A DNA stretch of 57,568 nt from Deltaproteobacteria bacterium (GTDB taxonomy: Bacteria; Desulfobacterota; Syntrophobacteria; Syntrophobacterales; Thermodesulforhabdaceae): the NCBI GenBank assembly GCA_019309115.1, contig JAFDGW010000011.1, forward strand, positions 1-57,568, given 5' to 3'. Below, in pieces: positions 16,900 through 27,324 of the stretch (positions within the stretch are counted from its first letter, which is position 1; the number at the start of each line of letters is the position of its first letter). A program made the position numbers and the translations under genes. The notes beneath the pieces are model-generated. The model saw only the letters and a list, made by a program, of their open reading frames with translations, was not told the DNA's origin and did not search any database.

Positions 16900-18321
16900 T
16901 TAATGGTTATATTTGTCTTTAGCTTTTCTATCTTCTTGTTCAAATTCTTTCAAAATATCGTCAATTTTCTCCTTTACTCCCTTTAGACCCTCTGCTTTTA
17001 TGTTTACGGTTTTAGTTTTACCCCCTTCTGTAATCCACAACGGCACCAGTTTTTCCCCATCTTCGGGCAGTTTTCCCCATACCCAGCGACCAAGTTCTTT
17101 CCCTGTTTTATCAAAGAAGCTGATTTCCATCGCGGGCTTTGACGGAGGGCTGGATGCCGACGAAGCAACAGAGTCGTATTCGATATCCTCTAATTCCCAA
17201 AATAGCGAACGAACACGCCAGCTTTCTTTCATTTCCTTCGGCTTTTCACCGTCTTTAATACGAATTCCCCACTTATCCTCACTCAATTTGACAACCTCAT
17301 AGGATTTGCCTCCCTCCGCCCATGCAATCCTGTAAATGTCCTCCTCTTTCCAGACAAAAACCGATCGATCTTCAACATCCCTCGGCGACTTAGGAATTTC
17401 ATTCAGAATATCTTTATCCACGTAAACCACGAACGGAAGATCATCCGTGTAAGCCATCAGAAAGTTTTTTGCTTCCTTTTCATTATCCTTTCTGGGCTCA
17501 GCTAATAGAACCTCATGTTTTTTATCATCTCCCGTTACAACCACGATAGAAACTTTTGGCCTATCCAGACCGTAGTCTTTCAAATTGGGGTTTTCAAAAC
17601 TGAGGAACTTTCTCGCCCTCATCCATCTTATCTGGTCAAGGACATTTTCGACCTTTGAATTTTTGATTTTCATACCCGGGTTGCCAACACACTTCCACCC
17701 ACCACCCTCACGAACAAGTTGCACAGAAAAACTATTATCCCATCCAATAGTCAACGACTTAACATCTTCATCTTCAAAGGTAACAAGTTCCTTCCGCCTC
17801 AGATCAAACAATTGCTTATTGAGCACTCCCCATCGCCCCGTGTCCATGAGAAAAACTCGATTTTGCCCAGCTACTTGGGCATAATAACTGGTTCCAGCGG
17901 GGTTTTTCTGCCCAACCCTGAGACTATAGGTTTTGCCATTCACCATCACTGTGATTTCCAGTGCTGGTTTATCCAGTCCGTAATTTTTCAAAGCCTCTCT
18001 TTTTTCAACATCCAACCATTTATTTGCTTCAATGTCAGCCACAACGTTTACCAATCCTTTGACAGATGCCTGATCAGCCTCCGTCTTCACCGGTTCTTCC
18101 AGCATCCATTTACTTCCGGTTTTTTTGATAATAATCTTCTTACTATTCGGCCTTACCAGATGAACTTCTGATGCACCATCTGGCTCGAAATGAAACACCT
18201 TCTTCTCCAACCTCTTCCGTTCCTCTTTTTCATGTCGCTTTACAACCTCAAAGTAGTAAAAGTATCCCCCCAGAAAAATAAACACTACCAAGTATATAAT
18301 AACCCTACGCCATCTTCTCAT
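16900..18321 (-). CDS. DUF4340 domain protein, accessory of Gld-like ABC system
   Basis: 473 residues: one N-terminal membrane anchor (VIIYLVVFIFLGGYFYYFEVV), a charged stretch, then a long periplasmic region of DUF4340 repeats. Typical motifs are the repeated NYGLDKPALEITV and KDYGLDRPKVSIVV with SLRVGQKNPAGTSYYAQV and VFLMD. DUF4340 proteins are regularly the last gene after GldA/GldF/GldG-like ABC systems in Desulfobacterota and related groups. The biochemical role is unknown. The start overlaps the GldG-like stop by 4 bases. Confidence 0.85.
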   Translation of the reverse strand: MRRWRRVIIYLVVFIFLGGYFYYFEVVKRHEKEERKRLEKKVFHFEPDGASEVHLVRPNSKKIIIKKTGSKWMLEEPVKTEADQASVKGLVNVVADIEANKWLDVEKREALKNYGLDKPALEITVMVNGKTYSLRVGQKNPAGTSYYAQVAGQNRVFLMDTGRWGVLNKQLFDLRRKELVTFEDEDVKSLTIGWDNSFSVQLVREGGGWKCVGNPGMKIKNSKVENVLDQIRWMRARKFLSFENPNLKDYGLDRPKVSIVVVTGDDKKHEVLLAEPRKDNEKEAKNFLMAYTDDLPFVVYVDKDILNEIPKSPRDVEDRSVFVWKEEDIYRIAWAEGGKSYEVVKLSEDKWGIRIKDGEKPKEMKESWRVRSLFWELEDIEYDSVASSASSPPSKPAMEISFFDKTGKELGRWVWGKLPEDGEKLVPLWITEGGKTKTVNIKAEGLKGVKEKIDDILKEFEQEDRKAKDKYNH

Positions 18322-19751
18322 TTCTGGGACCTCCTGCGTCTATATACGCCAACTCCGGCCAGAATAACCACCAAGGGTATAAGAACCAAACTGATCCAGA
18401 AAACCAGCCTCATCTGGTTGGCCGTCAACACAAGAGGTTGTCCTTCTTTCTTCCTAGGTTTTATAGTTATGAGGTTTTGTTCTTCCGCAAGATAATGGAC
18501 TATGTTCAGGAAAAAGTCTCCGTTTCCTGAAAGGCCGAAGTGAGTATTATCAATAAAATCGGAATCACCGATCACAACAAGATAACCCTTTTTACCCGCC
18601 TTACTATCTTTCTCCGCTTGCCGGTTATGATTTTGTTTTGCCTGCTTACCCTCTAGTCCTGAAAGCTTGTCCACATCAACTCTCACCAGCAGAACCACGG
18701 GAACCGGGCCCATGAGATCCTCCTTTTCATCATAACTGGCCTGCCCCTGATCAAGCATTTGTTTGTTCATTTCCGCCCAAGCTCCCTGAGATGTCATAGC
18801 CAGTTTTGTTATTGCTACATAATCTGGTTTTTCTTTGGCTTCCCGAACTGACCTGGCTTCAGGGTAAAAGGTTGCCACTCGGAAATCTTTAGTGATGGGG
18901 TGAAATCCATATTGCGTAACAACGGGAAGTAGATAGCTTCCACCAAATATTCTACTGAGCTTATCAATGATAACGTCGTCGTAAATCGCCACACCATAAG
19001 ATGCAAGCCACTTCTTGAGCCCCCCGTCCTGATAGGGATCGAGCATAACGATAATCCGACCACCGGCTTTTATATAACGGTCCAAACTTTCCACTTCCTC
19101 AGGAAATAAACTCTTGTGCGGCCCCGGCACGATAACCACCGACGCATCCTCGGGCACCTCCTTTGTGGACATCAGATTAAGTTCTTTAACCTCGTAATTC
19201 TCCTTTCCCAAAGCAGACTTAATTGTAGAGTACCCGGTCTTTCCGAACTCTTCGACGGAGTGCTCTCCGTGTCCAATCAGAAAATATATTTTCTTCTTTT
19301 CGGCCCTGCCCAATTTCAACAGAGCATTTGTTATTGCTTCTTCGGTAGCACTTTGGACGGTTTCCTTTTTACCGTAGCCTTCCAGAACCAAGGTTCCGTA
19401 AGTTCGAATTTCATATTTTCTTGCAAGCTCAGGTCTTTTATCGGGATCTATGAACTCGTAAGTAATTTTTTTGTTGTAATAATGGTAAGTTTCCAGAAGA
19501 CCTTTTGCTTCATCCTGACTTGAACCTGCTGAAAAAAAAGCAAGTATGTGAACTGGTTCTTTAAGATTCTTCACCACTTTCTGAGACTCTTCACTCAAGG
19601 TATGCTCCTTATTCTTGGTCAGGTCCCATCTGATCGGATGATGTTCAACAATAAGGGCGATAAAAACTAGAATCCCCAAGAACAAAAGGGTGGACAGAAT
19701 AGTCTGAGCACCAAAACTCAGAACCCTCCTTCGGTACTTTTCTTTCCTCAT
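18318..19751 (-). CDS. GldG-family ABC-type transport system auxiliary protein
   Basis: 477 residues with a membrane helix at about 15-35, a large periplasmic domain and a C-terminal helix (FWISLVLIPLVVILAGVGVY) followed by RRRRS. The N-terminal periplasmic part has the family features HPIRWDLTKNKEHTLSEESQ and ADDUCED-type beta segments such as GGRIIVMLDPYQDGGLKKWL and VIGDSDFIDNTHFGLSGNGD (DUF4350/GldG-like, also called ABC_transp_aux). GldG-like proteins partner ABC-2 permeases. In Bacteroidetes they serve gliding; in this group the substrate is unknown. Confidence 0.85.
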   Translation of the reverse strand: MRKEKYRRRVLSFGAQTILSTLLFLGILVFIALIVEHHPIRWDLTKNKEHTLSEESQKVVKNLKEPVHILAFFSAGSSQDEAKGLLETYHYYNKKITYEFIDPDKRPELARKYEIRTYGTLVLEGYGKKETVQSATEEAITNALLKLGRAEKKKIYFLIGHGEHSVEEFGKTGYSTIKSALGKENYEVKELNLMSTKEVPEDASVVIVPGPHKSLFPEEVESLDRYIKAGGRIIVMLDPYQDGGLKKWLASYGVAIYDDVIIDKLSRIFGGSYLLPVVTQYGFHPITKDFRVATFYPEARSVREAKEKPDYVAITKLAMTSQGAWAEMNKQMLDQGQASYDEKEDLMGPVPVVLLVRVDVDKLSGLEGKQAKQNHNRQAEKDSKAGKKGYLVVIGDSDFIDNTHFGLSGNGDFFLNIVHYLAEEQNLITIKPRKKEGQPLVLTANQMRLVFWISLVLIPLVVILAGVGVYRRRRSQK

Positions 19752-19781
19752 GCTTACATCTCCTCATGTGTTTAGCGAGGC

Positions 19782-20555
19782 TTAGCCGTGCCAACGATAT
19801 GAGTCGATTCTACGCCTGGTGAGGAAAATAAAGAACGCCACAAAAAGCAGGTAGTAAACTATATGTCTTACGTCAACCAGCCCTTTTGTGAATGGCTCCA
19901 CATGGTGGGTAATAGAAAAATATTCAAAAAACCTCTTCCAGGTTGTACTCTGGGCGATGGAACCCATCCATGAAATGATCCAGAACCCTAAAAGGGCACC
20001 AAAAGATAGAGTTGCTGCAATTATTTGATTTTGGGTCAGAGAGGAGGTGAACAAACCAAGCGATATGAAGGAAGCTCCCATGAGCAGAATTCCACCGTAA
20101 CATGCGGCTATCACAAGCCAGTTTGGATCAGTCAAATACTCTAGGACAAAAAAATGAGGAAGCGTGCCCACAAGGAGGAAAAGAAAGATTGTAACCACAC
20201 CGAAAAACTTTGCCCATACTAAAGCCCCGTCGGAAATTGGATACGTCAGAAGAAGCTCAATTGTACCGCTCTTGCGCTCTTCTGCGTATAGTTTCATTGT
20301 AAGGAGCGGAGACAGAAGTAAAAACACAATACTCAAATCCAGAAAAAATGGACGTATAACCATGTTTGTAATGTTCAGCTGCTCGGCCATAAAGGGATTT
20401 TGCATCGCTCGAAAACTTATCATACTGTAGTAGGCCACATCGCTATAGAAAAAATACCCACAAAGCACGAAAAAAACGAAAGCAACCACGTAAAAAATAG
20501 GAGACGACCAGAAAGAATACAGCTCCTTCTTGTAAACTGCCCAAAACCCCCTCAT
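19782..20555 (-). CDS. ABC-2 type permease (GldF-like)
   Basis: 257 residues with six hydrophobic segments. It begins MRGFWAVYKKELYSFWSSPIFYVV, the standard start of ABC-2 permeases, and has PLLTMKLYAEERKSGTIELLLTYPI, the conserved EER..GT..LLL..P element before helix 3. It is encoded with an overlapping ATPase gene upstream (4-base overlap) and the GldG-like gene 30 bases downstream. Confidence 0.88.
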   Translation of the reverse strand: MRGFWAVYKKELYSFWSSPIFYVVAFVFFVLCGYFFYSDVAYYSMISFRAMQNPFMAEQLNITNMVIRPFFLDLSIVFLLLSPLLTMKLYAEERKSGTIELLLTYPISDGALVWAKFFGVVTIFLFLLVGTLPHFFVLEYLTDPNWLVIAACYGGILLMGASFISLGLFTSSLTQNQIIAATLSFGALLGFWIISWMGSIAQSTTWKRFFEYFSITHHVEPFTKGLVDVRHIVYYLLFVAFFIFLTRRRIDSYRWHG

Positions 20556-21517
20556 GATTGAACCTCCGACTCATCCGCCTGCACAACCTCTTCCGTAACA
20601 AGCTGCATAAAGACCTCTTCAAGGCTCAAATCAATCGACCTCATCTCAACCAACCCCAATCCACTCTCAACAACTGCCTTTGCCAGTGCAGGCCTTACCT
20701 CAACGTCCGGATCCGTTTCCACAATCCACGTCTTACCGTCTCCATTAGCAGGAGAAAATCCTGTCACCCCATCGATATCTTTCATAACATCCTGGATTTT
20801 CTCCACAGGTACCGAGCTATCAAACATAAGCCGTACCTGGCGCGTTCTCTGAAGCTGTTTCGTCAGGTTTTCTGGCGTGTCTGTGGCTACAATCTGACCT
20901 TTGTTAATTATAACAACACGCTGGCACGTCTGAGCCACTTCGGGAAGAATATGACTGCTGAGAAAAACAGTATGCTTACCAGCCAGCGATTTTATAAGCT
21001 CTCGAATTTCAACAATCTGTGCTGGATCAAGCCCTATGGTGGGCTCATCCAAGATAATGACCGAAGGATTTCCAATCAGCGCCTGTGCCAAACCAACCCT
21101 TTGGCGATATCCCTTAGATAGGTGACCGATTATTCTGTTTTCCACATTACTCAGTCCGCAAAGAGAAACAACTCTATCAATTTCCCTTTTTATTTGTTTT
21201 GCGGGTATTCCTTTTGCCTCTGCGCAGAACCGTAGGAACCTCTGAACGGTCATTTCTGCGTACAGAGGCACAATCTCGGGCAAATAGCCTATTTTACGGC
21301 GAACCTCCAGTGAGTTTTCCAAGCAATCAATGCCATCTATTCGGGCAGTACCGGATGTTGGGGGCATAAAACAGGTTAGGATTTTTATGGTTGTAGATTT
21401 TCCAGCGCCGTTCGGTCCTAGAAATCCAACAATTTCACCTCTTGCAACCGTGAAGCTGACATCCCGTATCGCAGGAATGGGACCATAGAATTTGGTCAGA
21501 TCAATAGCCTCGATCAT
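20552..21517 (-). CDS. ABC transporter ATPase (GldA-like)
   Basis: 321 residues. Walker A is FLGPNGAGKSTTIK, signature LSKGYRQRVGLAQAL, Walker B VIILDEPTIGLDP, and the switch His in LSSHILPE. A C-terminal extension (about 215-321) with beta structure is typical of ABC-2 exporter ATPases such as GldA/CcmA-like proteins. It is first in the four-gene operon ATPase-permease-GldG-DUF4340. The 280-base region upstream holds a candidate structured RNA (see 21579-21656). Confidence 0.9.
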   Translation of the reverse strand: MIEAIDLTKFYGPIPAIRDVSFTVARGEIVGFLGPNGAGKSTTIKILTCFMPPTSGTARIDGIDCLENSLEVRRKIGYLPEIVPLYAEMTVQRFLRFCAEAKGIPAKQIKREIDRVVSLCGLSNVENRIIGHLSKGYRQRVGLAQALIGNPSVIILDEPTIGLDPAQIVEIRELIKSLAGKHTVFLSSHILPEVAQTCQRVVIINKGQIVATDTPENLTKQLQRTRQVRLMFDSSVPVEKIQDVMKDIDGVTGFSPANGDGKTWIVETDPDVEVRPALAKAVVESGLGLVEMRSIDLSLEEVFMQLVTEEVVQADESEVQS

Positions 21518-21578
21518 AACCGCTACCTTTTTCCTATCTCCAGCTTTCTGTTTCTGATCAAATGAACACCTACTTCCC

Positions 21579-21656
21579 TGAGCTGTGGAGTCAGACGTAA
21601 CGGCTCATGTTGCCTGACACCTTCAGAGCTCTGCCCCTCCGGTTTCCCACAGCTCA
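21579..21656. ncRNA. Possible structured RNA or cis-element between dnaJ and ABC operons
   Basis: TGAGCTGTGG (21579-21588) and CCACAGCTCA (21647-21656) form a perfect 10-bp closing stem around 58 bases. Inside are GTCAG/CTGAC (21590-21594/21614-21618) and a self-complementary CAGAGCTCTG (21624-21633), so the whole folds as a multi-branch structure on either strand. It lies 62 bases upstream of the GldA-like start, so on the minus strand it could be a leader; on the plus strand it would be a free RNA. I matched it to no riboswitch family. The remaining gap (to 21796) shows only a tandem TTCCTATATC and a 6-bp hairpin at 21745-21761. Confidence 0.4.
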
Positions 21657-21796
21657 CAAATTTTATAGCTATGAAAAGCTTAATCCTCCTCACTCATCTT
21701 TCTTTAGCTCGGGCTTCAGATTCCTATATCTTCCTATATCCATGCCGCATCTCCTATGCGGTATAGCCTGCACGTGTGTATATTAAATAAATCATC

Positions 21797-23217
<1,421 letters not shown>

Positions 23218-23240
23218 TTACCAATGCCTAAGGTTTTCTG

Positions 23241-23660
23241 TTAAGCATGGCTTGACCTAGTGTCAAGTTTGGCACTCTCTGCACCATTGCCGGCAACAAA
23301 CATAAGACGCGCCGCATCGTCGCCAGCACCGGCTCTCTTGTATGCCTGAGAAGCAAAAACAAACTTTTGAAGCTCCTCAGCTCTTTTGGCAAGTTCCAAC
23401 CACCCCTCTGAAGACCAGTCCTCTTTAAGAAAGCGTAAAGCTGCGTCGGCAATAAAATAATCGCCTTCCTCACGAGCCATTTCTAAAATGTGCCTTAGTC
23501 CCTCCTCATAACCTGCCTTGCCAAAAAACTCTAGGGCATCATGAATTAATCCATCCTCAAGGCACATTTCGCCAATCTTTTTTGCTTCATCGGAAGAAAG
23601 CCCTGCATCGTTCAACAAATCCCGCTTCTTCAAGTAATCCGAAACCGGAGATCTTCCCAT
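23241..23660 (-). CDS. Small helical-repeat (TPR-like) hypothetical protein
   Basis: 139 residues, mostly alpha-helical, with three degenerate repeats of about 34 residues: IGEMCLEDGLIHDALEFFGKAG, ILEMAREEGDYFIADAALRF and LAKRAEELQKFVFASQAYKRAG, each with the A..Y/F...G spacing of tetratricopeptide-like hairpins. No signal peptide or membrane segment. It lies 9 bases downstream of rpoZ and 53 bases upstream of dnaJ, so it is probably cotranscribed with both. I do not recognise a named family. Confidence 0.65.
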   Translation of the reverse strand: MGRSPVSDYLKKRDLLNDAGLSSDEAKKIGEMCLEDGLIHDALEFFGKAGYEEGLRHILEMAREEGDYFIADAALRFLKEDWSSEGWLELAKRAEELQKFVFASQAYKRAGAGDDAARLMFVAGNGAESAKLDTRSSHA

Positions 23661-23669
23661 TCACCTTCC

Positions 23670-24029
23670 TCACTCATTCAAGTTGTCCGAATCGCTATCC
23701 TCCATAGCGTTGCTCACTCGAGAAGCCGCCTCATCAAAGGCTTCTTTAATTTCCTGCTGTTTTTTCAGAGCTTCCTCATCCACAGCTGTAGCAGGAGCCG
23801 AATCAATCAATCCGAGCACTTGTTCCTGCTCAAGTGCGTCAATGTTATCCAAGGTAACCTTGCCCGCTGCTATTTCCCTGAGAGCCACAACAATTTCCTT
23901 GTTTTTCGGAGCATCAATCATTGGTTTGGCTCCATTTCTTAACTGAAGTACCCTGCGTACGGCAAGATGAACCAGGGCAAAACGGCTATTCATTCGCTTC
24001 ATGCAATCTTCTATGGTAACCCGCGCCAT
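23670..24029 (-). CDS. rpoZ: RNA polymerase omega subunit
   Basis: 119 residues. It begins [30 protein letters not shown], the omega fold that wraps the beta-prime C-terminus. An acidic, Glu/Asp/Ser-rich C-terminal tail (about 75-119) extends beyond the short E. coli-like core and is variable in the family. It is the first gene after tRNA-Leu and its terminator. Confidence 0.92.
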   Translation of the reverse strand: MARVTIEDCMKRMNSRFALVHLAVRRVLQLRNGAKPMIDAPKNKEIVVALREIAAGKVTLDNIDALEQEQVLGLIDSAPATAVDEEALKKQQEIKEAFDEAASRVSNAMEDSDSDNLNE

Positions 24030-24071
24030 GATATTTATCCCTTCCGATTGATATGTTTTTACACAAAAAAC

Positions 24072-24099
24072 AAGCCGTAATCCCCAAAGATTACGGCTT
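24072..24099. terminator. Intrinsic terminator between tRNA-Leu and rpoZ
   Basis: AAGCCGTAATC (24072-24082) and GATTACGGCTT (24089-24099) form an 11-bp stem with a 6-base loop. On the minus strand it is followed by GTTTTTTG, so it terminates tRNA-Leu transcription before rpoZ; on the plus strand it is followed by TTTT within TTTTTG. Confidence 0.85.
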
Positions 24100-24122
24100 T
24101 TTGATCAACCCTGTTTACTGTC

Positions 24123-24210
24123 TGGTGCCGGAGGAGAGACTCGAACTCTCACGGGCACGAGGCCCACTGGATTTTGAGTCCAGCGCGTCTACCAGTTTCA
24201 CCACTCCGGC
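24123..24210 (-). tRNA. tRNA-Leu (anticodon CAA)
   Basis: The minus strand gives an 88-base class II tRNA starting GCCGGAGTGGTGAAACTGG, with anticodon stem CTGGA/TCCAG and loop CTCAAAA (anticodon CAA), a long variable arm, T arm GTTCGAGTC and an encoded CCA (24123-24125). Confidence 0.95.
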
Positions 24211-24245
24211 ACCTAATTATTTGTTTACAAAAACCGCTTTCTCTG

Positions 24246-25343
24246 TCAAGAGGCTTTCGACTTCGCAAGATTGCGATCACGAATCCTAGCCTCCTCTCTC
24301 CCTCTAACTCTGAAGTCCTCATACAAGATAAGCAGGGGACTGGCAATGTAAATGGATGAATAAGTCCCGACCATGACACCAATAATAAGTGCAAAAGAAA
24401 AGTCTCGTATAACCGTCCCACCTAACAAGAATAGTGTGATCAGAACTATTAGCGTTGTTCCCGACGTGAGAATTGTCCTGCTCAAGGTCTGGTTGATGCT
24501 TCGGTTTACCAAGTCTTTGAAATTATACTTTTTTTCACGCCGCAAATTTTCCCTGATTCTATCAAAAACAATAATTGTATCGTTCAATGAGTATCCTATG
24601 ATGGTTAGCAACGCCGCAACTATCTGGAGATTGAATTCCTTATTCAATAGGGCAAATACTCCTACCGTAACCAGAACATCGTGCACCAATGCAAGAATAG
24701 CCGCCAAGGCGTAAGAAAGCTGAAAGAACCAGGAAAGTATCAGTGTCAATACCAGAGCGCCAATTGTCAGATAAACATACCCCACCCCCAGGGCTTCCAG
24801 CAGTTTGAGCCCTATAATCAGAATTGCCGCTATAGAACCACTGGTTACCCACTTCAACTCAAACCGTCCGGAAATGTAAATGGCTATAAACAACAGCGAA
24901 TAGTAGATTGCGAGAAGTGCCTTGTGACGTAAATCCCTACCAACCTTGGGACCAACCATTTCCACCCGCAGTATCTCCGCCTTCCCCTTACCAAACTCCT
25001 TCGCCAAGGCATCTTGAACCTGATGCGACAAAGATTGTATCGCTTCACTTTGAATGTTGGACCGAATTAAAAACTCGTTGTCAGATTTGTTACCAATTTG
25101 CTGAATAGCACTGCTCTCTATTCCAACCGGCTTTAGAGCTTTGCGTATATCGTCTATGTTAACCGGGGCTTTGAATTTAATATGTATAATCGTTCCTCCG
25201 GCAAAGTCTATGCCCATATTTAACCCGCCACGTAAGATTATTGTGACGATACCAGCAATAATTAGTAGTATCGAACAGGTAATAGCAATGTAACGTTTGC
25301 CCACGAAGTTAATATTTACATCAGGCTTGACTATCTGAAACAT
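24246..25343 (-). CDS. secF: Protein translocase subunit SecF
   Basis: 365 residues with six membrane helices. Landmarks are the N-terminal FVGKRYIAIT helix, GMDFAGGT-type segment (GIDFAGGTIIHIKF), and helices containing ALVHDVLVTVG and IGYSLNDTIIVFDRIREN. SecDF uses proton motive force to assist late steps of Sec export. ATG 25343 is chosen because AGGAGC lies upstream and residues MFQIVKPDVNINFVGKR match the usual start. It is 14 bases after secD, in the order yajC-secD-secF. Confidence 0.95.
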   Translation of the reverse strand: MFQIVKPDVNINFVGKRYIAITCSILLIIAGIVTIILRGGLNMGIDFAGGTIIHIKFKAPVNIDDIRKALKPVGIESSAIQQIGNKSDNEFLIRSNIQSEAIQSLSHQVQDALAKEFGKGKAEILRVEMVGPKVGRDLRHKALLAIYYSLLFIAIYISGRFELKWVTSGSIAAILIIGLKLLEALGVGYVYLTIGALVLTLILSWFFQLSYALAAILALVHDVLVTVGVFALLNKEFNLQIVAALLTIIGYSLNDTIIVFDRIRENLRREKKYNFKDLVNRSINQTLSRTILTSGTTLIVLITLFLLGGTVIRDFSFALIIGVMVGTYSSIYIASPLLILYEDFRVRGREEARIRDRNLAKSKAS

Positions 25344-25357
25344 AATTCCATAGCTCC

Positions 25358-26962
25358 TTATATACTGAGTTCGGCAACCCTTCTGGTCGAGGTCCAATAA
25401 TCAAAGAACAACCGGGTTACCACAATCGCTGTGAACATGCTGGCAACAATGCCAATCGAAAGAGTTACCGCAAACCCTCTTATAGGTCCCGTGCCGAACT
25501 GAAAGAGAACAATTGCGGCAATTAGCGTTGTTATATTGGCGTCGAGAATGGTAAGAGTCGCGCGGCTATAACCAATGTCTATTGCAGCCCTTGGGGTTTT
25601 TCCGATCCGAAGTTCTTCCCTTATGCGTTCAAAGATCAAAACATTGGCGTCAACGGCCATACCTATCGTTAAAATGATACCGGCGATGCCAGGCAAAGTT
25701 AAGGTGGCTTGAAATGCGGCAAGCCCTGCCATAATGAGAACGATATTGAGTATAAGCGCAACGTCGGCGACCAGCCCGGACAGTCGATAATAGACCGCCA
25801 TAAATAGCACGACCAGCACACCGCCCACCAGCATAGCAATCATACCCTTGCGAATCGAATCACGTCCAAGAGACGGACCGACCGTTCTTTCTTCAAGAAT
25901 CTTAACAGGAGCTGGCAATGCACCGGCACGCAAAACTATAGCTAGGTCCCTGGCTTCTTCCATGGTGAATGATCCGGTAATACTGGCGCGACCTCCTGCA
26001 ATTCGTTCCTGAATGACCGGGGCAGAATAGACAACCCCGTCCAGCACTATAGCAAGCCGTTCCTTTACGTGTTCACCGGTAATCCGCTCAAAAACTCTTG
26101 CACCACGAGCATCGAACTCAAGAGCAACATAAGGTGTATTGTACTGGGGATCGATCCTCACCCTAGCATCTGTGATGTACTCACCGGTGAGGAGCGTACG
26201 GTCCCTCAGAACGATCTCGGTTTGATAAGTCCTTTTGGTTATCGGATCAAATCGCTTCATCGGATATATCTTGGAACCAGGTGGTAACTTACCGGCCTTG
26301 GCTTCCCTAAGGCTCACTCGTTCGTCTACCAGCTTGAATTCCAGCCGAGCCGTTTTGCCAATAACGCTGATTGCCCTGTCCGGATCCTTTATACCTGGCA
26401 ATTGTACCAAAATTCTATTTTCACCCTGCGGGCGAATGTCCGGTTCAGAAACACCGAACTGGTCAATCCTGTTTCTAATTGTTTCCAAAGCCTGCTGCGC
26501 CGCAAGCTTTTTTATGTGGGCAATCTCTTTACCATCAAAGGTTAAGACCAGCTTCACCCCTTTATCTGTAATTTCCCTGTTCTGTTCCACCAGGGTTGGA
26601 AATTCTTTGCGCAAAACCTCGTGTAGGTTGCTCAAATCAACATCTTTCGGAAAAGTAACAACGAGGTCGCATAAACCCTTTCTTCTAACCCCAAAAAAGG
26701 GAATCTTCTCCTTCCTGAAGGCGTCTTTTATCTCGTCAACAAACCTGTCTGCCGTGCTTCGCACCGCTTCATCAGTTTGAACCTCAAGCACCAGATGCAT
26801 ACCCCCTTGCAAGTCAAGCCCCAGATGGAGCTTTTCCCTGGGTAGCACCCCCTTCCACCAGGATGGTAGAGACGGATTAACGGAGGGAATCAAATATATT
26901 ATTGAAACAACAACTACTGCCACAACCAACAAAAACCGCCATTTCAGACCTTTCAACTTCAC
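25358..26962 (-). CDS. secD: Protein translocase subunit SecD
   Basis: 534 residues. An N-terminal helix is followed by the motif LGLDLQGGMHLVLEV, a large periplasmic P1 domain (TEIVLRDRTLLTGEYITDA and IVLDGVVYSAPVI segments), then five helices containing GMAVDANVLIFERIREELR. Works with SecF and YajC at SecYEG. It starts 14 bases after yajC. Confidence 0.96.
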   Translation of the reverse strand: MKLKGLKWRFLLVVAVVVVSIIYLIPSVNPSLPSWWKGVLPREKLHLGLDLQGGMHLVLEVQTDEAVRSTADRFVDEIKDAFRKEKIPFFGVRRKGLCDLVVTFPKDVDLSNLHEVLRKEFPTLVEQNREITDKGVKLVLTFDGKEIAHIKKLAAQQALETIRNRIDQFGVSEPDIRPQGENRILVQLPGIKDPDRAISVIGKTARLEFKLVDERVSLREAKAGKLPPGSKIYPMKRFDPITKRTYQTEIVLRDRTLLTGEYITDARVRIDPQYNTPYVALEFDARGARVFERITGEHVKERLAIVLDGVVYSAPVIQERIAGGRASITGSFTMEEARDLAIVLRAGALPAPVKILEERTVGPSLGRDSIRKGMIAMLVGGVLVVLFMAVYYRLSGLVADVALILNIVLIMAGLAAFQATLTLPGIAGIILTIGMAVDANVLIFERIREELRIGKTPRAAIDIGYSRATLTILDANITTLIAAIVLFQFGTGPIRGFAVTLSIGIVASMFTAIVVTRLFFDYWTSTRRVAELSI

Positions 26963-26976
26963 GCCTCCCTGAAGGA

Positions 26977-27324
26977 TTACTCCTCTTTCTCTTTCCCCGG
27001 GGTAACCACACCGGCTATGTAGCCTCTCTGAACCTTAACCTTTATCCCGTCAGCAATCTCTAACGTAACCACCGAATCGGTTAAGCCAGTAATGGTGCCA
27101 TGGAGTCCACCTTGCGTGATCACATGATCACCCCTTTTGAGGTTTGCCAGCATCATTCGATGTTCTTTCTGACGTTTTTGCTGAGGTCTAATAAGAAGAA
27201 AATAGAAAATAAGAATCATCAAGATAAGGGGTATAAAGGCCGCCAATCCCCCTCCTGCATTTTGACCCGCCGCTCCCTGACCTGTTGTTCCCATAGCATA
27301 AGCAACACCAATCAAATTCATCAA
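26977..27324 (-). CDS. yajC: Preprotein translocase accessory subunit YajC
   Basis: 115 residues. A Gly/Ala-rich N-terminus is followed by one membrane helix (FIPLILMILIFYFLLIRPQQKRQKEH, whose IRPQQKR end is the family hallmark) and a small cytoplasmic beta domain (LKRGDHVITQGGLHGTITG). It starts right at the nadC stop and precedes secD. Confidence 0.94.
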   Translation of the reverse strand: MMNLIGVAYAMGTTGQGAAGQNAGGGLAAFIPLILMILIFYFLLIRPQQKRQKEHRMMLANLKRGDHVITQGGLHGTITGLTDSVVTLEIADGIKVKVQRGYIAGVVTPGKEKEE

